From positions 32,672,126-32,736,125 of the forward strand of contig OY821747.1 of NCBI GenBank assembly GCA_963682055.1: DNA of 64,000 nucleotides, given 5' to 3'. Below are positions 36,196-47,437 of the stretch, piece by piece (the stretch's first letter is position 1; the number at the start of each line of letters is the position of its first letter). The notes beneath the pieces were generated by a model that worked only from the letters and a program-made list of their open reading frames with translations, was not told where the DNA came from and made no database searches. This DNA is from Primula veris (taxonomy: Eukaryota > Streptophyta > Magnoliopsida > Ericales > Primulaceae). The position numbers were made by a program, and so were the translations under genes.

Positions 36196-36502
36196 TCTAT
36201 ACTATTATAATAAGTCAACCCAAGATTTTTTGAGGCTACCAAATTTTACCACTTTTTTCCAAAAATACCCTTACACTTTTTTATTAATTACCACAATACC
36301 ATATTCTAAAAAAAATAGAGAAAAAGTAATAACTAATAACACTTTTTATCCCTATTTAAGCTCTCAAAATTCTTTTGAGTCTTCTTATCTTATACTCTTA
36401 TTTTTTTTTTATTCTTCAACTATTTGTATCATAACTACACTTATTTTCTAAATTTTATCGCATTACGCGTCTCACACATAAAGCATGGGGCACGATTACT
36501 AG
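36196..36502 (+). mobile_element. Small non-autonomous Helitron
   Basis: The element starts TCTATACTATTATAATAAG after a host A (36195) and ends GGGGCACGATTACTAG before a host T (36503). It therefore sits precisely in an AT dinucleotide with 5' TC and 3' CTAG, as Helitrons do, and without target duplication. It is 307 bp long and AT-rich, with no protein. The 3' end matches the one at 19281-19313. The subterminal hairpin is weak in this copy. Confidence 0.75.
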
Positions 36503-36524
36503 TATATATATACACACACTTATC

Positions 36525-36680
36525 ATTTTCTATTATAATAAGTAACACAAGTGAAATGAGTCTACCCAATTTAGCCATTTTTTTTCAAAAATACACATAC
36601 ACCTTTATATTAATTAAAATAATATCATACTCTCATAAACATATAAAAAATAAAAACTAATAAAACTATTTATCCATCTT
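36525..36680 (+). mobile_element. 5' part of a second Helitron of the same family
   Basis: Starting 'ttctattataataagtaaca', this stretch follows the first half of the 36196-36502 element in order ('ctacccaatttagccattttttttcaaaaatacac', then 'ttaattaaaataatatcata', then 'actattta'). It has no 3' end and leads directly into repeat copy B. Confidence 0.6.
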
Positions 36681-36688
36681 TAACAACC

Positions 36689-36840
36689 AAGCTCATGTTC
36701 GACTCGTTAAAGTCTCGGCTCGTATTCGTTTATTTACTAATAAGCCGAGTCTGAACAAAATAATAAGGCTACTGAATAGACTCGGGCTCGTTTAAAAGCT
36801 CGTTTATTTATTTTAATATTATTTTTCACACACAAAAACA
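36689..36840 (+). repeat. Direct repeat copy B
   Basis: This is the second copy of the GCTCG-rich repeat, offset 651 bp from copy A and with the same internal order of motifs. Its 3' side again runs into CA-rich and TA-rich microsatellite DNA. The two copies bracket the Helitron sequences, so part of this block was duplicated or the Helitrons were inserted between two copies. Confidence 0.8.
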
Positions 36841-36862
36841 CACACACACATATATACACACA

Positions 36863-36865
<3 letters not shown>

Positions 36866-36903
<38 letters not shown>
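36866..36903. repeat. (TA)n microsatellite
   Basis: About 18 TA dinucleotides follow a CA-rich tract at the end of repeat copy B. Confidence 0.95.
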
Positions 36904-36904
<1 letters not shown>

Positions 36905-37130
36905 GCTAATGGTCGGTAAATACTATTCTAGTAAATTTATTTTAAAAACTAAATCTTATAAAATATTGAACTTACAATAGTTAAATGTATTATTCCTAAT
37001 CTATTTACATTTATTTTAGCAAAGTAAAAAAAAAAAAAAAAAGAAGGAATTTTCAAGCGAAACGATGCTAAACTTGTCTGAAAACGTGTTAAAACATGAC
37101 TCGTGAACGGTACCGGTTTGAGCTCGTCTA

Positions 37131-37440
37131 AAAACTTACAAAATGAACCCCCAAATTAGAGAAAAGATACCGATAAGTCCCCTTAATATACAAAAAGATA
37201 CAAATATATATATATAGAGAGAGAGAGAGAAAGAAGAGAGTGAAAGAGGGTATGAAAAGTGATGAATAATAAAGTGTAGGGACGAAAATGGAGATATCAT
37301 AAAAATATAGAAATGAAAAGTGAAATTAAAAAATTACAAATGAATCCCCTAAATTAGAGAAAAGATACAGATAAGTCCCCTTAAGATACAAAAAGATACA
37401 AATAGATACAAACACAGAGAGAGAGAGAGAGAGAGAGAGG
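37131..37440 (+). repeat. Duplicated block in the p34 gene leader, with (GA)n tracts
   Basis: A segment of about 80-105 bp ('attagagaaaagatac.gataagtcccctta') occurs at 37131-37235 and again at 37331-37435, about 199 bp apart. Both copies run into GA repeats. The second (GA)n tract, 37411-37440, touches the start codon of the p34-like gene. Confidence 0.88.
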
Positions 37441-37562
37441 ATGGAGAGAGAGAATGAGTTGGAGAAGAAGCCTGGGATATTAATAATCGGATCCACCAAC
37501 GTTGGTAAACGTACCATTTTATCTCGTAAGCCAACCAATCAATTTTTTTAGTTTTAATTTTG

Positions 37563-37595
<33 letters not shown>

Positions 37596-40500
37596 ATGTG
37601 TATGTATATATGTGTGTGTGTGTGGAGAAAGAATTGTATGAACCCGACTCGGTCAACTATAATTAAGGGGTGTGCCGATCAATCAATTTTGTTAGTTTTA
37701 ATTTTGTATTAATTTTAGGGTTGTTGTTTTTTGGTTCCTTAATATGTGTGTTGGGTTTCCATTTTGTATATTTGTGTGTATATATATATATATATATACT
37801 ATATCGGTCTCGAAAGTGTGTTGCTTTCCATTTTGGGACGTCCCGAAATAATTATCCACTTTAACTTTTTTCGTAAATTTTCTCTTTTTGATCAATTTTA
37901 AGTAACAAATTTACAATTATGATCTCATGTTTTTAAGTAACAAATAGTTTTTGTATGAAAAGTTTGATTTTGCGATACTTTTTTTGTTGGATTTTACGTG
38001 AAATTGGTTCAAATCCTTAGAAAAAAGAAACACCATGGGGTGGCCAAATCATTATCTTCAACAGTTTTAGTAAAATACATAAAAGGGGGGGGGGGGGGTT
38101 ACAATCATCGGGGAAAATGTAATGGGGTGTAACAAAATTGAGTTGAGAACCTGGTTATCTGAAATTTGTGTCGTTGTCACATATATAACGCACCGTAAGT
38201 TCTCTAAGTTTTTAAATATGGGTATGACCCCTATGCTTCCAATCTTGATCCGTATGTGGATCGGTAGTATTTGTCGCATGGAGATGTTCATAAGTTGGTA
38301 GTAGCATTTTTAACCCTTATGAGCTTAAATCTTACAAACCCTAATGTTCCCGTCAAGGTTCTGAATTTTATTTCAGTGTTTTCATACTAAAGATTTGATC
38401 TTTTAAAGAGGAAATGAATTATGTAGAATGGAAGCTTCTTACCTAAAGATTTTATATCAGTCTTAATCCGCTTCTAACCAGTGAAATTTCCCTAACTTCT
38501 CCGTGTCATTCGTATATCGTTGTTTTTCTCTTTAGTAAGGGTGTAGTGGGCTAAGTTGTTCTAGGGTTAGTTGATGTTACTTTGGGTGATTATAAATATT
38601 TCTCAAAAGGTTTTCCCATAGTAACTAGAAACTCGTTTCCTCTTTGAAAAATCCTGTTTCCCGCTTCCTAAAATTTCACGTGTAGTTTTTTTCATTTTTT
38701 CATTTTTTTCACGTTCGACGTGTTCGTTTCCCACTTCCGTTTCCCCTACATGCAACTATGGTTTTTCCATGGCAGGAAGGTGAGGCTATAAGAAATAGTC
38801 TATGCTGTCATGATTATTTGTGGTGGATAGTTTGTGTTGTATTTAGGTGAGGACTGTTACAGTTCATCTTTATAGGGCAAATTCTTTTCTAATTTTACTT
38901 CGTATATAGGCGAAGTGTGATCTGATCTCCAACCCTTTTTTATTGGATTGATTGTTAGCCTGGTTGAAACCTGGTACTTTTTTTATTTCTCATCCTTTAT
39001 GTTTAAGCTGGTAAAAATCAAACACCATTGACAGTCAAATTTTCAGGAATTAAATATATTATAATCTTGTGTAAAATCCATGGCATAAAGTTGACGATTA
39101 TTAGCGCATTTGTGTGGGCATTGGTAAATGGGTTTGCAGATTTATTAATCTGCTATAACTTTATCTTACATAACTAACACAAAGTCTGCCAATCAATTCA
39201 TCAGAAAAAAAAGGTTAAGAGAGTCTTAGTTGAATGGAACTTAGTTCTTTTAGTACGATGTCTACTAAACCAAACAAGTTCTCCTAATCATATAGAAAAT
39301 TTTCATGTTGGGGTTTAAAGTTTGTGACAGTAAGCTCAAGACTAGTTTATATTTTGCAAAATCTCGTACATTCATACCACATTGATATTAACCAGTTTAA
39401 ATGTTTGTTCACTATAGGATTGCTCTCTGTGGATCTTGGAGATGCTTCTGATTCATCTGATGTGCTCACCTATGGGTACCTAGTACTTAAAAAGTGTATT
39501 TTTCTACTAAGTAATTCATTACCTTTCTTATCTTAATGGGCTTTTCGTCCTGAACTTCTAATCAGGTGGACAATCAATACAAAATATTACACAGCTGATG
39601 TTTCTGTTTTGATGGCTCATCTACATGAAAACTTCTCAGTTGGGTCTCTGCGAAATTATGAAAAATTGGCTGCATTAGTCATGGTTTTTGACATGAATGA
39701 TGTAAGCCTGGTATTTGTTTTGCTTCGATTACATTGTGAAATTTAAAATTTTCAGTTGTTATATGAATTATAAAATTAATAGAAAAGAATAAATTGCTAG
39801 TGGTACATATATATAGTGCTCAGCTTATAGGGCCTCTTGAGCTTGAAGATTGCTTAATCTCAGATTAAGTTATTCAACCACACAGTCTCGAACTACTTCT
39901 TATGGCTTATTAGATACTGATCACTATCATATTGGCAGGGTTTTTTTATACACTAGCCTGATGTGTTTTTGGTTTCGGCACAATACATCAGAACATGATC
40001 CTACAGTTTGGAGATTAAATAAAGAAAGATGTGATAGATTAGTGTGCAAGAATGAAGAGTCTAATGGAATACTACATAAAATATTAGGTTTTCTTAGTTA
40101 ATTCGTACCCCAACATTTGATATTTTTCCAATTTCTTAGTTAGTCGTCAAGAAACAGGAGAGTGTACTCTCATCAACTTTGTAGGTTAAGTGTATAAATC
40201 AAAAATATTTACATATTGAAGTTTATTCTATTGCAAATTAGCTTATTGATTTTGATTCATTTGTCTCTTCTGCCATTTTTCACAGCTATCCTCTCTCTCT
40301 TCTCTTCAAGACTGGGTTTCCCAGAATGATATTCAGAAATTTGACATACTGCTATGTATTGGGAACAAAGTGGATCTTCTTCCAGGACATCCAGCTCATG
40401 TAGAATACAGAAGACGCTTACAAAAACTTGGAGATTCTTCTTTTGATCCTGAATATTCAGACTACGGTATTTCTGAAACTGAAGGTGTTAGCTTACTCGG

Positions 40501-42672
40501 AGATGATGACTCTTCTTCCCAAGTAAAGATGGCATGTTTGGAGTGGTGCACTGAGCATAATATTGAATATATCGAAGCATGTGCAACCAGCGCAGATTTT
40601 GATAAATGTAAGTGGTCTGATGGTCTCATTTTGTTTAGTTACCAAATGTTTGTTTCAACTTTGTGAATATTGGATTTGGGCCTAACTGTTTTTAAAATTA
40701 GTGCACCATATTATTTCATTTAGACAACAATCTGCACAAATTGAAATGATTAGTATTTGAACTTATCAAAAACCAAAAGTCAGGTACCAATCTACACAAA
40801 ATCTAACAATTAGTACATAAAGTCGAGCAAGTTAGCCATTAACCTACACAGTATCGAACAATTAGTACACTAACATATCATTATACACCAGTATGATTGC
40901 ACAATTAGTACATAACTAGTGCCTATGGGTTGAAGTTTTGATGATAGTGTATTAGTTGTACATTTTTATAGTCACAATGTAATGTTTTTAAATGACACAG
41001 TGTATTGTTATGAAATTTATATTATTCGTTGTAGTGTCAGCTGGGTTGTAAACGATGTTTACCCTTATTGGATTAATTTTAGAAAGATCGCGTTGGCGAG
41101 TTTTATTTTGCTGGTATCTGTCTATTGTTAGTATCCGTTTCTTGAACAATCATGTATGTATGTTAAGTTACATGATGTGCTAAGGATTTTTAAGTTGTTA
41201 GAAAATAAAAGATAAATGAAGCTTTAATTCTGAGAGCAATTGTTGCAATTTTGGTTTATGCAAGGGTCATCAGAAAATTATGATTAAAGTAAGAAGAATT
41301 AAACTCTAATATCGTAAAATCAATGATGTCTTCATGGTAATGGCAGTGGTAAGGCGTGTGGCCTTTAAGTAATTTAGTTTTACCAAGTACTGCTACGACT
41401 GGACATGTTTTATTCAGAAGAGCTCTGTAACCCTCTATATACTGGGAACCTCTGTTCAACAAAAAAAACCCATTTTGACTGATTATATGCTAGTTATGCA
41501 GGCACTTATTTCTTTGGAGTTTATGAAAATTCAAGTGAGGGCCATTCTCTTACTCTAGTTCAGGCTTATTATTTGATCTGTTTTTGCATTCTTTTAGCAA
41601 AATACTTTGTTGCATTAACACAAAGGTAAGGATATTTATTTATTTAGTGAAGCAGATATTTTAGTAAGGGCCATTCTCTCCTATGCCTCCTGCTTTCCTT
41701 AGAAAAGAAAGGGTGATTCTAATTTTTTACATTAGTAGTTGGAAGGTATTTTATTTATTTATCATTTTTTATCTTTGTCTTGCCGAACCCCGCTGAGTTC
41801 AAGAACAATTGTTTGGAATAAAGTCCATTTTTACTTTTAAATTTACTGTGTTTCTAATTTAGGTGTCTCTTCTTCATTTTGTTCATCTGAGGTTCGTATC
41901 TCAGGATGTTCATCTAGGTGTTTAAATGTTTTAGTATAAGCCTTGTGGAAGAGGTTGTGCATTGTCATCATCTGGTATTTATTTATTTAGTGAAGCAGAC
42001 ATTTTATTTCCTCCTCCACAGGTTTGTCGGTCGATGGAGATTTGCAGGGTGTTGAACGTCTACACGGGGCCCTCTCTGCCCATATGTGGCCTGGAATGAT
42101 CTTGAAATCCGGAGACAAGATAAGCGAACCATCTTTACCCGAGAATCAAGGTTGGCTGTCATACTCTTATGAACTATAAGTCTATACGAAACAAATTTTT
42201 TAATCATACCCACCTAAATTATATTTTTCTTCACTTCTCAGAGTTGTCGGAAGAAGAATCAGACTATGAATTAGAATATGAAGTTTTATCTGCCGGTTCA
42301 GCAGAACCATGGGATGATATAAATGGGGGTTGGGTCTCTGCCGATATTCCTGTATCAAACGAAACTGAAGAAATTAAATCAGTCGGAGAGGATAAAGAAG
42401 AGAATAAGCCTTCTTCATCAACGGCTCATTCTGTAGAAATTATAGAGAGAGATGTATTTTCGGCAGGTGAAGGTTTTAAACCCTCGGAAATTGATAAGGG
42501 CCCACATTATGAGTTTGAGGATTTGGAGCAGATTATGTCTGAGATAGGAAATGTGCGTGATAGTCTGAGGTTAATGCCTGATTTTCAGAGAAGGGAAATG
42601 GCAGCAAATCTTGCTTTGAAAATGGCTGCCATGTTTGGGGATGAGAGTGTGGATGAGGAGGGATTGGATTGA
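37441..42672 (+). CDS. Alpha/gamma-adaptin-binding protein p34 homologue (AAGAB-like)
   Basis: p34/AAGAB is a cytosolic chaperone that assists assembly of AP-1 and AP-2 clathrin adaptor complexes. It has a Rab-like GTPase fold. Six exons: 37441-37525, 39418-39475, 39566-39701, 40286-40607, 42022-42150 and 42242-42672, all GT-AG with agreeing phases, coding 386 residues. Features are an N-terminal P-loop-like GSTNVGKRTILSR (residues 17-29), VMFDM/FDMND, the G4-like GNKVDLLPGHP, EYIEACA, and LSVDGDLQGVERLHGALSAHMWPGM. An acidic region with EEESDYE follows, then the C-terminal helical p34 signature (FEDLEQIMSEIGNVRDSLRLM...RREMAANLALKMAAMFGDE). The start is the first ATG after the GA tract, directly upstream of the P-loop. 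Intron 1 (1.9 kb) contains TA/TG microsatellites and a Stowaway-like stretch near 37835-38030. Confidence 0.93.
37560..37625. repeat. (TA)n-(TG)n compound microsatellite in p34 intron 1
   Basis: A TA run followed by interrupted TG repeats. A further TA run lies at 37778-37798. A 30-bp segment 'aatcaatttt...gttttaattttgta' is present on both sides of the block (about 37537 and 37680), suggesting slippage or duplication. Confidence 0.9.
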
Positions 42673-45490
42673 CAAGGTGAAATAATGTTTTCGGTTATCT
42701 TTTTTGCCGTATCTGATCACTTCTATAGAATCTTACTTGGGTCCCTGAGACTGGATTACATGTCACTTGCTAAACGCGTGCTTTACAATTGGAAGGACCT
42801 AATTGCAGTAATATGCAAAGTTAGAGCTTTGTTTTTGTTAATAAAAATTTAGGAACCAACATATTTGCGAGTTCAAGTGAGGTGTTTACACTTCATGGCA
42901 TATTTTAAGGAAGTTGGTGTTCTGTGTGCATGTGTATGTAAGACTTGGCCTTTTCAAACTCTCAGAGATGCAATGTAGATTAGCTTTTGCGATTTGGATG
43001 TTTCAGGTTAGTTAAAATAGATCTCGTTACTTGTTTACTTTAAGCTATTTCGGTTCAATGACACATGAAGATCAGTTAGTGATGTGCACCAGAGATCCGT
43101 ATGTGAAGTCAGGTTATTTATAGTTTGAAAATTTTGTACCTTGTTCAAAAGAATTTATGTGTGATTTTGGCTCCAATTTTGCTGCAATTATGTTTCATTT
43201 TCCTTTTTTTTATTCCATTCTTTTTTGCATTACAGTCCAGACTAAGACTATTTTCTTTAACCTAATAGCCAGTTTCTATGCGATATTCTATGCACATATC
43301 ACATTACCTTTCCCGTGTAAAAGCACATGAGAAAGTCACAGTGCAGTAGAAATAAAATCGCTACTATAAATAGTTCTTTCTTGACCGTTCTTAGTTATAT
43401 GATTTTTGTTTTCCTATATATGTATTAAGATGGACTCTCATTAGCTTTGTGACGTTCTATCCGCAAATCTAGAAATAGTTCACAAATTCCAAATACCAGT
43501 TAGTGTTTGATGTTTTTACTTTTGGGTGAACGACCGATGCCCTTGTAGATGGATTAGGATCTCTTGAACTAAGTTAATGCTAAGAAACATTAGCAAGGTC
43601 ACTGATTGATACCCCGAAATCATACACACAGGGTAAAATGGTTTCCAGAAATTGTACATCTGTTCCTCTGAAGAACTGTGTAATTTCTGAAAATCCTGTT
43701 TGCCTGGGTACTCTGTTTAGTAAAATTAGGAACAAGTTTTATTCTCAAAAGGTTAATGTCACCTTTTTAGGATTCTTTGGGAGCAATATTTTGCACTGTG
43801 GAAGTTCTTTGATGATTCTTGCTTAATCTTAATATTTCATTTGTTGATAACTAGTTCTGTTTTGTTACATGACCCTATTTAGCCAGTTGAAGAAAATACT
43901 TCTTCCTTTTCGATACTAGCTCATGATGTTACCTTCGGTGTCATGGTATGTGACTTGCTTCCGTGATCTCTTTATCCCTACAGGCATAGAAAGCTCACTT
44001 ATGTTTGTTTATTCCTGATATAGTTAGTTATTAGTGGAACTTGTCCGATGGTACCACTTACTACGATACTGTAGGACAAAATTCGGCAGGCTTCCTACTC
44101 GCTAAAACAAACTAGATTTAAGACATCGGTTTGTGTAAAAAAATCATACTGCAATGTTGTCTGCATGTTACCTTTAAATCGAATTTGTGCTTTATGCTTG
44201 AAACATGGGCTGGTAATTGGTATATATCCTGCAAGTCTGACAAAATCGCGCCAAGCTCAGAACTGATTAATTTTGTACGGATGATGAAGGCGTCTCCAAT
44301 TTTTTGTTCCTTTAGTGCAAAATTTACCGTTCAGATTTTTTTTTCTATTGTACTTGTGTATAAAACCAGCAGGTAGGAAGAAAAGACCTAATTCTTTGTT
44401 GTTAGAGGTCAATAAGTTTCTATTTTTTAAGTTCTATGTGCCTCTACTGAAGGCCAACTTTTCGCATATTCATATTCCCTCGTATTTATAAGTAGAGATT
44501 GTGAATGTCCATCTAAAAAAACAAATCGCTCTTTTTTGCATCTTTTTAGTCAGCAGGGATCGTAGCCTCTTTGAAGCCATAAACGTAACAAAAGTTGACC
44601 TTAAGCCTTAAAGCTATCATCGATCCAGCTTAAGCGTGTTCAACGCCTAAGATAGTCCGTCCATAGCATGCCCAAATTCAACAACCAATGTCACAACAAC
44701 AAATATAGCCCTACCAAACCTAATGTGTAAAAGAAAGAACTCATATCTAAGTTTGTGAAAATCTTTGGGTATACGATCTTCTTTTGTAGAGGTCCATCTC
44801 TTTTTTTCTGCCACTTTTCATCGATGTCGGAGTTCTTGCTAATTTTTTCCGACCATAGCTTTGTTGATAAAAAAGGAATAAAAAGAAAAGAAAAAAAACA
44901 GCTAAATATGTCGGATACCCATAGAAAAAAAAAAAACTCTATATGCGCCTAAAACAGATAAAGATTACCTCTAACGACCCGTTAACCCATTGGGCAAAAA
45001 ATATATATCTGTATTACTGTGTCTTTATAGACAATTAGACAAATTATAATGAATTAAGGGCAATCTATTTGTACTTGGTTGATCAATAATACAAACAAAA
45101 ATGAATTAGCTCAAGGGACATGCTTGTGTAATTAATCGTCAATTCAATAATATACGCGCGACTCATTGCATTTGATTGCCATTTCAACAGTATTTGTGAC
45201 CTTTGACAAAAAAAAAAAACATTGTATGTGAAAATGCGACTAATTCCATGTTATGGACTCGGTCAGGCAGGCATCTGGAAATATTTAATAGGAGCCGATA
45301 TTTTATACGTTGTTTTCCGAAATCCGATGCGACTAATTGAGTGATCTTATCCGTCTGATCATTTTAATCACTTTGTTTATGATTCATCTTTCATAAGGTT
45401 ACCACCTAATACTATATTTTTTTGTCACCTTTGACTAATATTGTGAACTTATTGATAGATTGGTTAACATACCAATTGCAAATGGAAGAG
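42673..45490. other. Intergenic after p34 gene, no gene seen
   Basis: This includes the p34-like 3' flank. Short open frames near 43638 and 44131 have no recognisable domain, composition or start context, and I treat them as chance. No clear transposon ends were seen. Confidence 0.45.
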
Positions 45491-45493
45491 GTG

Positions 45494-45602
45494 TCTCTGA
45501 CTGTGTAAAACACAGTTAGGAAAACTGTGTTTAGGTTTGGACCGTCGGATAATCTGATCGGACGGTACAGATATAAACACAGTTTTTCTGACACAGTCAG
45601 AT
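45494..45602. repeat. Inverted repeat around ACTGTGTTTA
   Basis: The left arm contains 'tctgactgtgt' and 'aaaactgtgttta'. The right arm, 'taaacacagtttttctgacacagtcaga', is the reverse complement with a 14-base extra block (aaaacacagttagg) in the left arm. The spacer holds the smaller inverted pair ggaccgtcgg / tcggacgg. It is foldback-like and could be a small MITE, but no target duplication was identified. Confidence 0.7.
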
Positions 45603-46690
45603 ACTTGGAATTTTATGGGGAACTACCCCACATGGTGTTTTTACAAGTAGAAAATCATGATTACCCTATTATTGACCATGTTAATCTGTTTGTTTAATTA
45701 TTATAAACAGCTGTAGCTATTAATACCCCGAATTTTTCTAGAACAGAAACTAGATAATATTAAATTCATTCATTAATTCTATGGCCCGACAAAGACAGAA
45801 ATTGTAAGGATATTTTATCTGCAATATTGTGACATTTACCAAACCTAAGAATCCAATCCTATCAGAGTGATTTTCCTTAATTTTTTTAATACTCTTGTTT
45901 AACGTTTTTAACGAAAAAGTTGTTTTTATAAAGTAAGCTAAGCACACTAATCCAATCCTATCAGCTTGTAAACTTTACGAAATACTCCGTTAACACATGT
46001 TTAGATTCAAATTAGAGATAATGACTGAAAGGAAGATGGCATTAATTGTCAACAAAAAGCATTAGCATTATTATTTCTTTTCTAGGTTCGTATAATGACC
46101 GGAAAGCATTACGTGGTCCTGACAAATTAAAATATACAACGGGTAGAAAAAGCGACAACGATGTTCGTTTAGGGACCCAAATCAAGATCAAACCAGCTTA
46201 CTTTAACACATGAACTCCATTAGCAAATTAAATACTCCTAACCAACTTTATGTTTATTGTAAAAAGAAGAAATATGTATAATTTGAAGATAGCAAAGTAA
46301 TTCATGATTTAGTTCTTGATACGATGGATAGTGGTTCAAATAACAATGAATGGTGGTACCAGTTCTGGACAAAAAACATGAATGCCAGCTCTTGAATTAA
46401 AAGTCAATATCAATATAACAAAACAAACAGCTGGAAAAAAAGAAAACTCACAGTTGAGACACAGCTTCAATCATGTGATCAATTAACTACCTGGTCTAGT
46501 TTGCCTACCCTAAAAAGATAACTAATTCATTATTGTGGATAATCCACTTAACCAACCACATATCGGTTTTTTTTTTTAAAAGTAGTAACATATGCCCGTA
46601 TGCCGTATACATGAAACTACGACAGTTGCTATTTTGCAGAGAAAGTACCAAAAGCAGAAAACCGACGTATCTGTTTATAAACTCAGCAAG
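45603..46690. other. Intergenic, no gene seen
   Basis: AT-rich DNA without recognisable coding or repeat structure. A 24-bp-like echo 'ccaatcctatcag' occurs at about 45852 and 45952. Confidence 0.4.
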
Positions 46691-46696
46691 TTTTTC

Positions 46697-46785
46697 AAGG
46701 TAAAACATCATAACTTTGTTTCAGACATCAACAGATGAATTAAGGTAAAACATCATAACTTTGTTTCAGACGTCAACATATGAAT
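46697..46785. repeat. Short tandem duplication, about 45 bp
   Basis: The block 'aaggtaaaacatcataactttgtttcagac.tcaaca.atgaatt' occurs twice in succession (from about 46697 and 46742) with two or three differences. It lies in the downstream flank of the minus-strand PIRL gene. Confidence 0.85.
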
Positions 46786-47437
46786 TGGCGGAAAACAAAA
46801 GTTTACTTAAGGAAATGATAGAAACACAACACCAGTATACCTAGTACAAAGGCTAATACAGAAAAAATATCAATCTAAGTGGTAAAAATGGTAACTCAAC
46901 AACAGATATAATAACATGGGAACTCACAGTTTCTTCCCCTTTTCACCAGTTTTAAGTCTAACTCGTAATGAAATCAAAAAATCATAAAGGTGCAGTGAAA
47001 TCGGAATCTTAGTAGAAGGAACTTTACATGTTGGAGAAACCAGGTCCAAAATCAAATTATTTATGCTCTTCCCTCACTGTTCCTGCACAAAACCAAAGCA
47101 AAAATTCAACTTGTAAGTATCACTACCATGAAAATAATCAAGCAATAATCAAATCCAGAACTTGTTTTCTGAAGTAGAAGATTTGTGTAATGAAAGATGA
47201 ATTTCACATTATCCACTTCTAAAAGATAAACTTCAAATTCAGTCAAATCACATTAAAGTAAAAAGGTTTGATGTCCCGAAAATTCAGCAATAACTTTGGT
47301 TTTTGCCCCGAAAATACAGTAGGAGTAGGAAAAAGAAACTGTATAGGTCTGTTTATTCAATGGAATCAGGAAATGGAAACGAATAAATAAAACTTACCAT
47401 CAAATGCATTTTTGATATATTGAGGATTTTCAAGTTT

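Noticed and set aside
43638..44376. Two plus-strand frames of 62 and 81 codons between the p34 and PIRL genes
   Set aside because: No motif, no promoter signal and no codon pattern; length is within chance expectation for AT-rich DNA.
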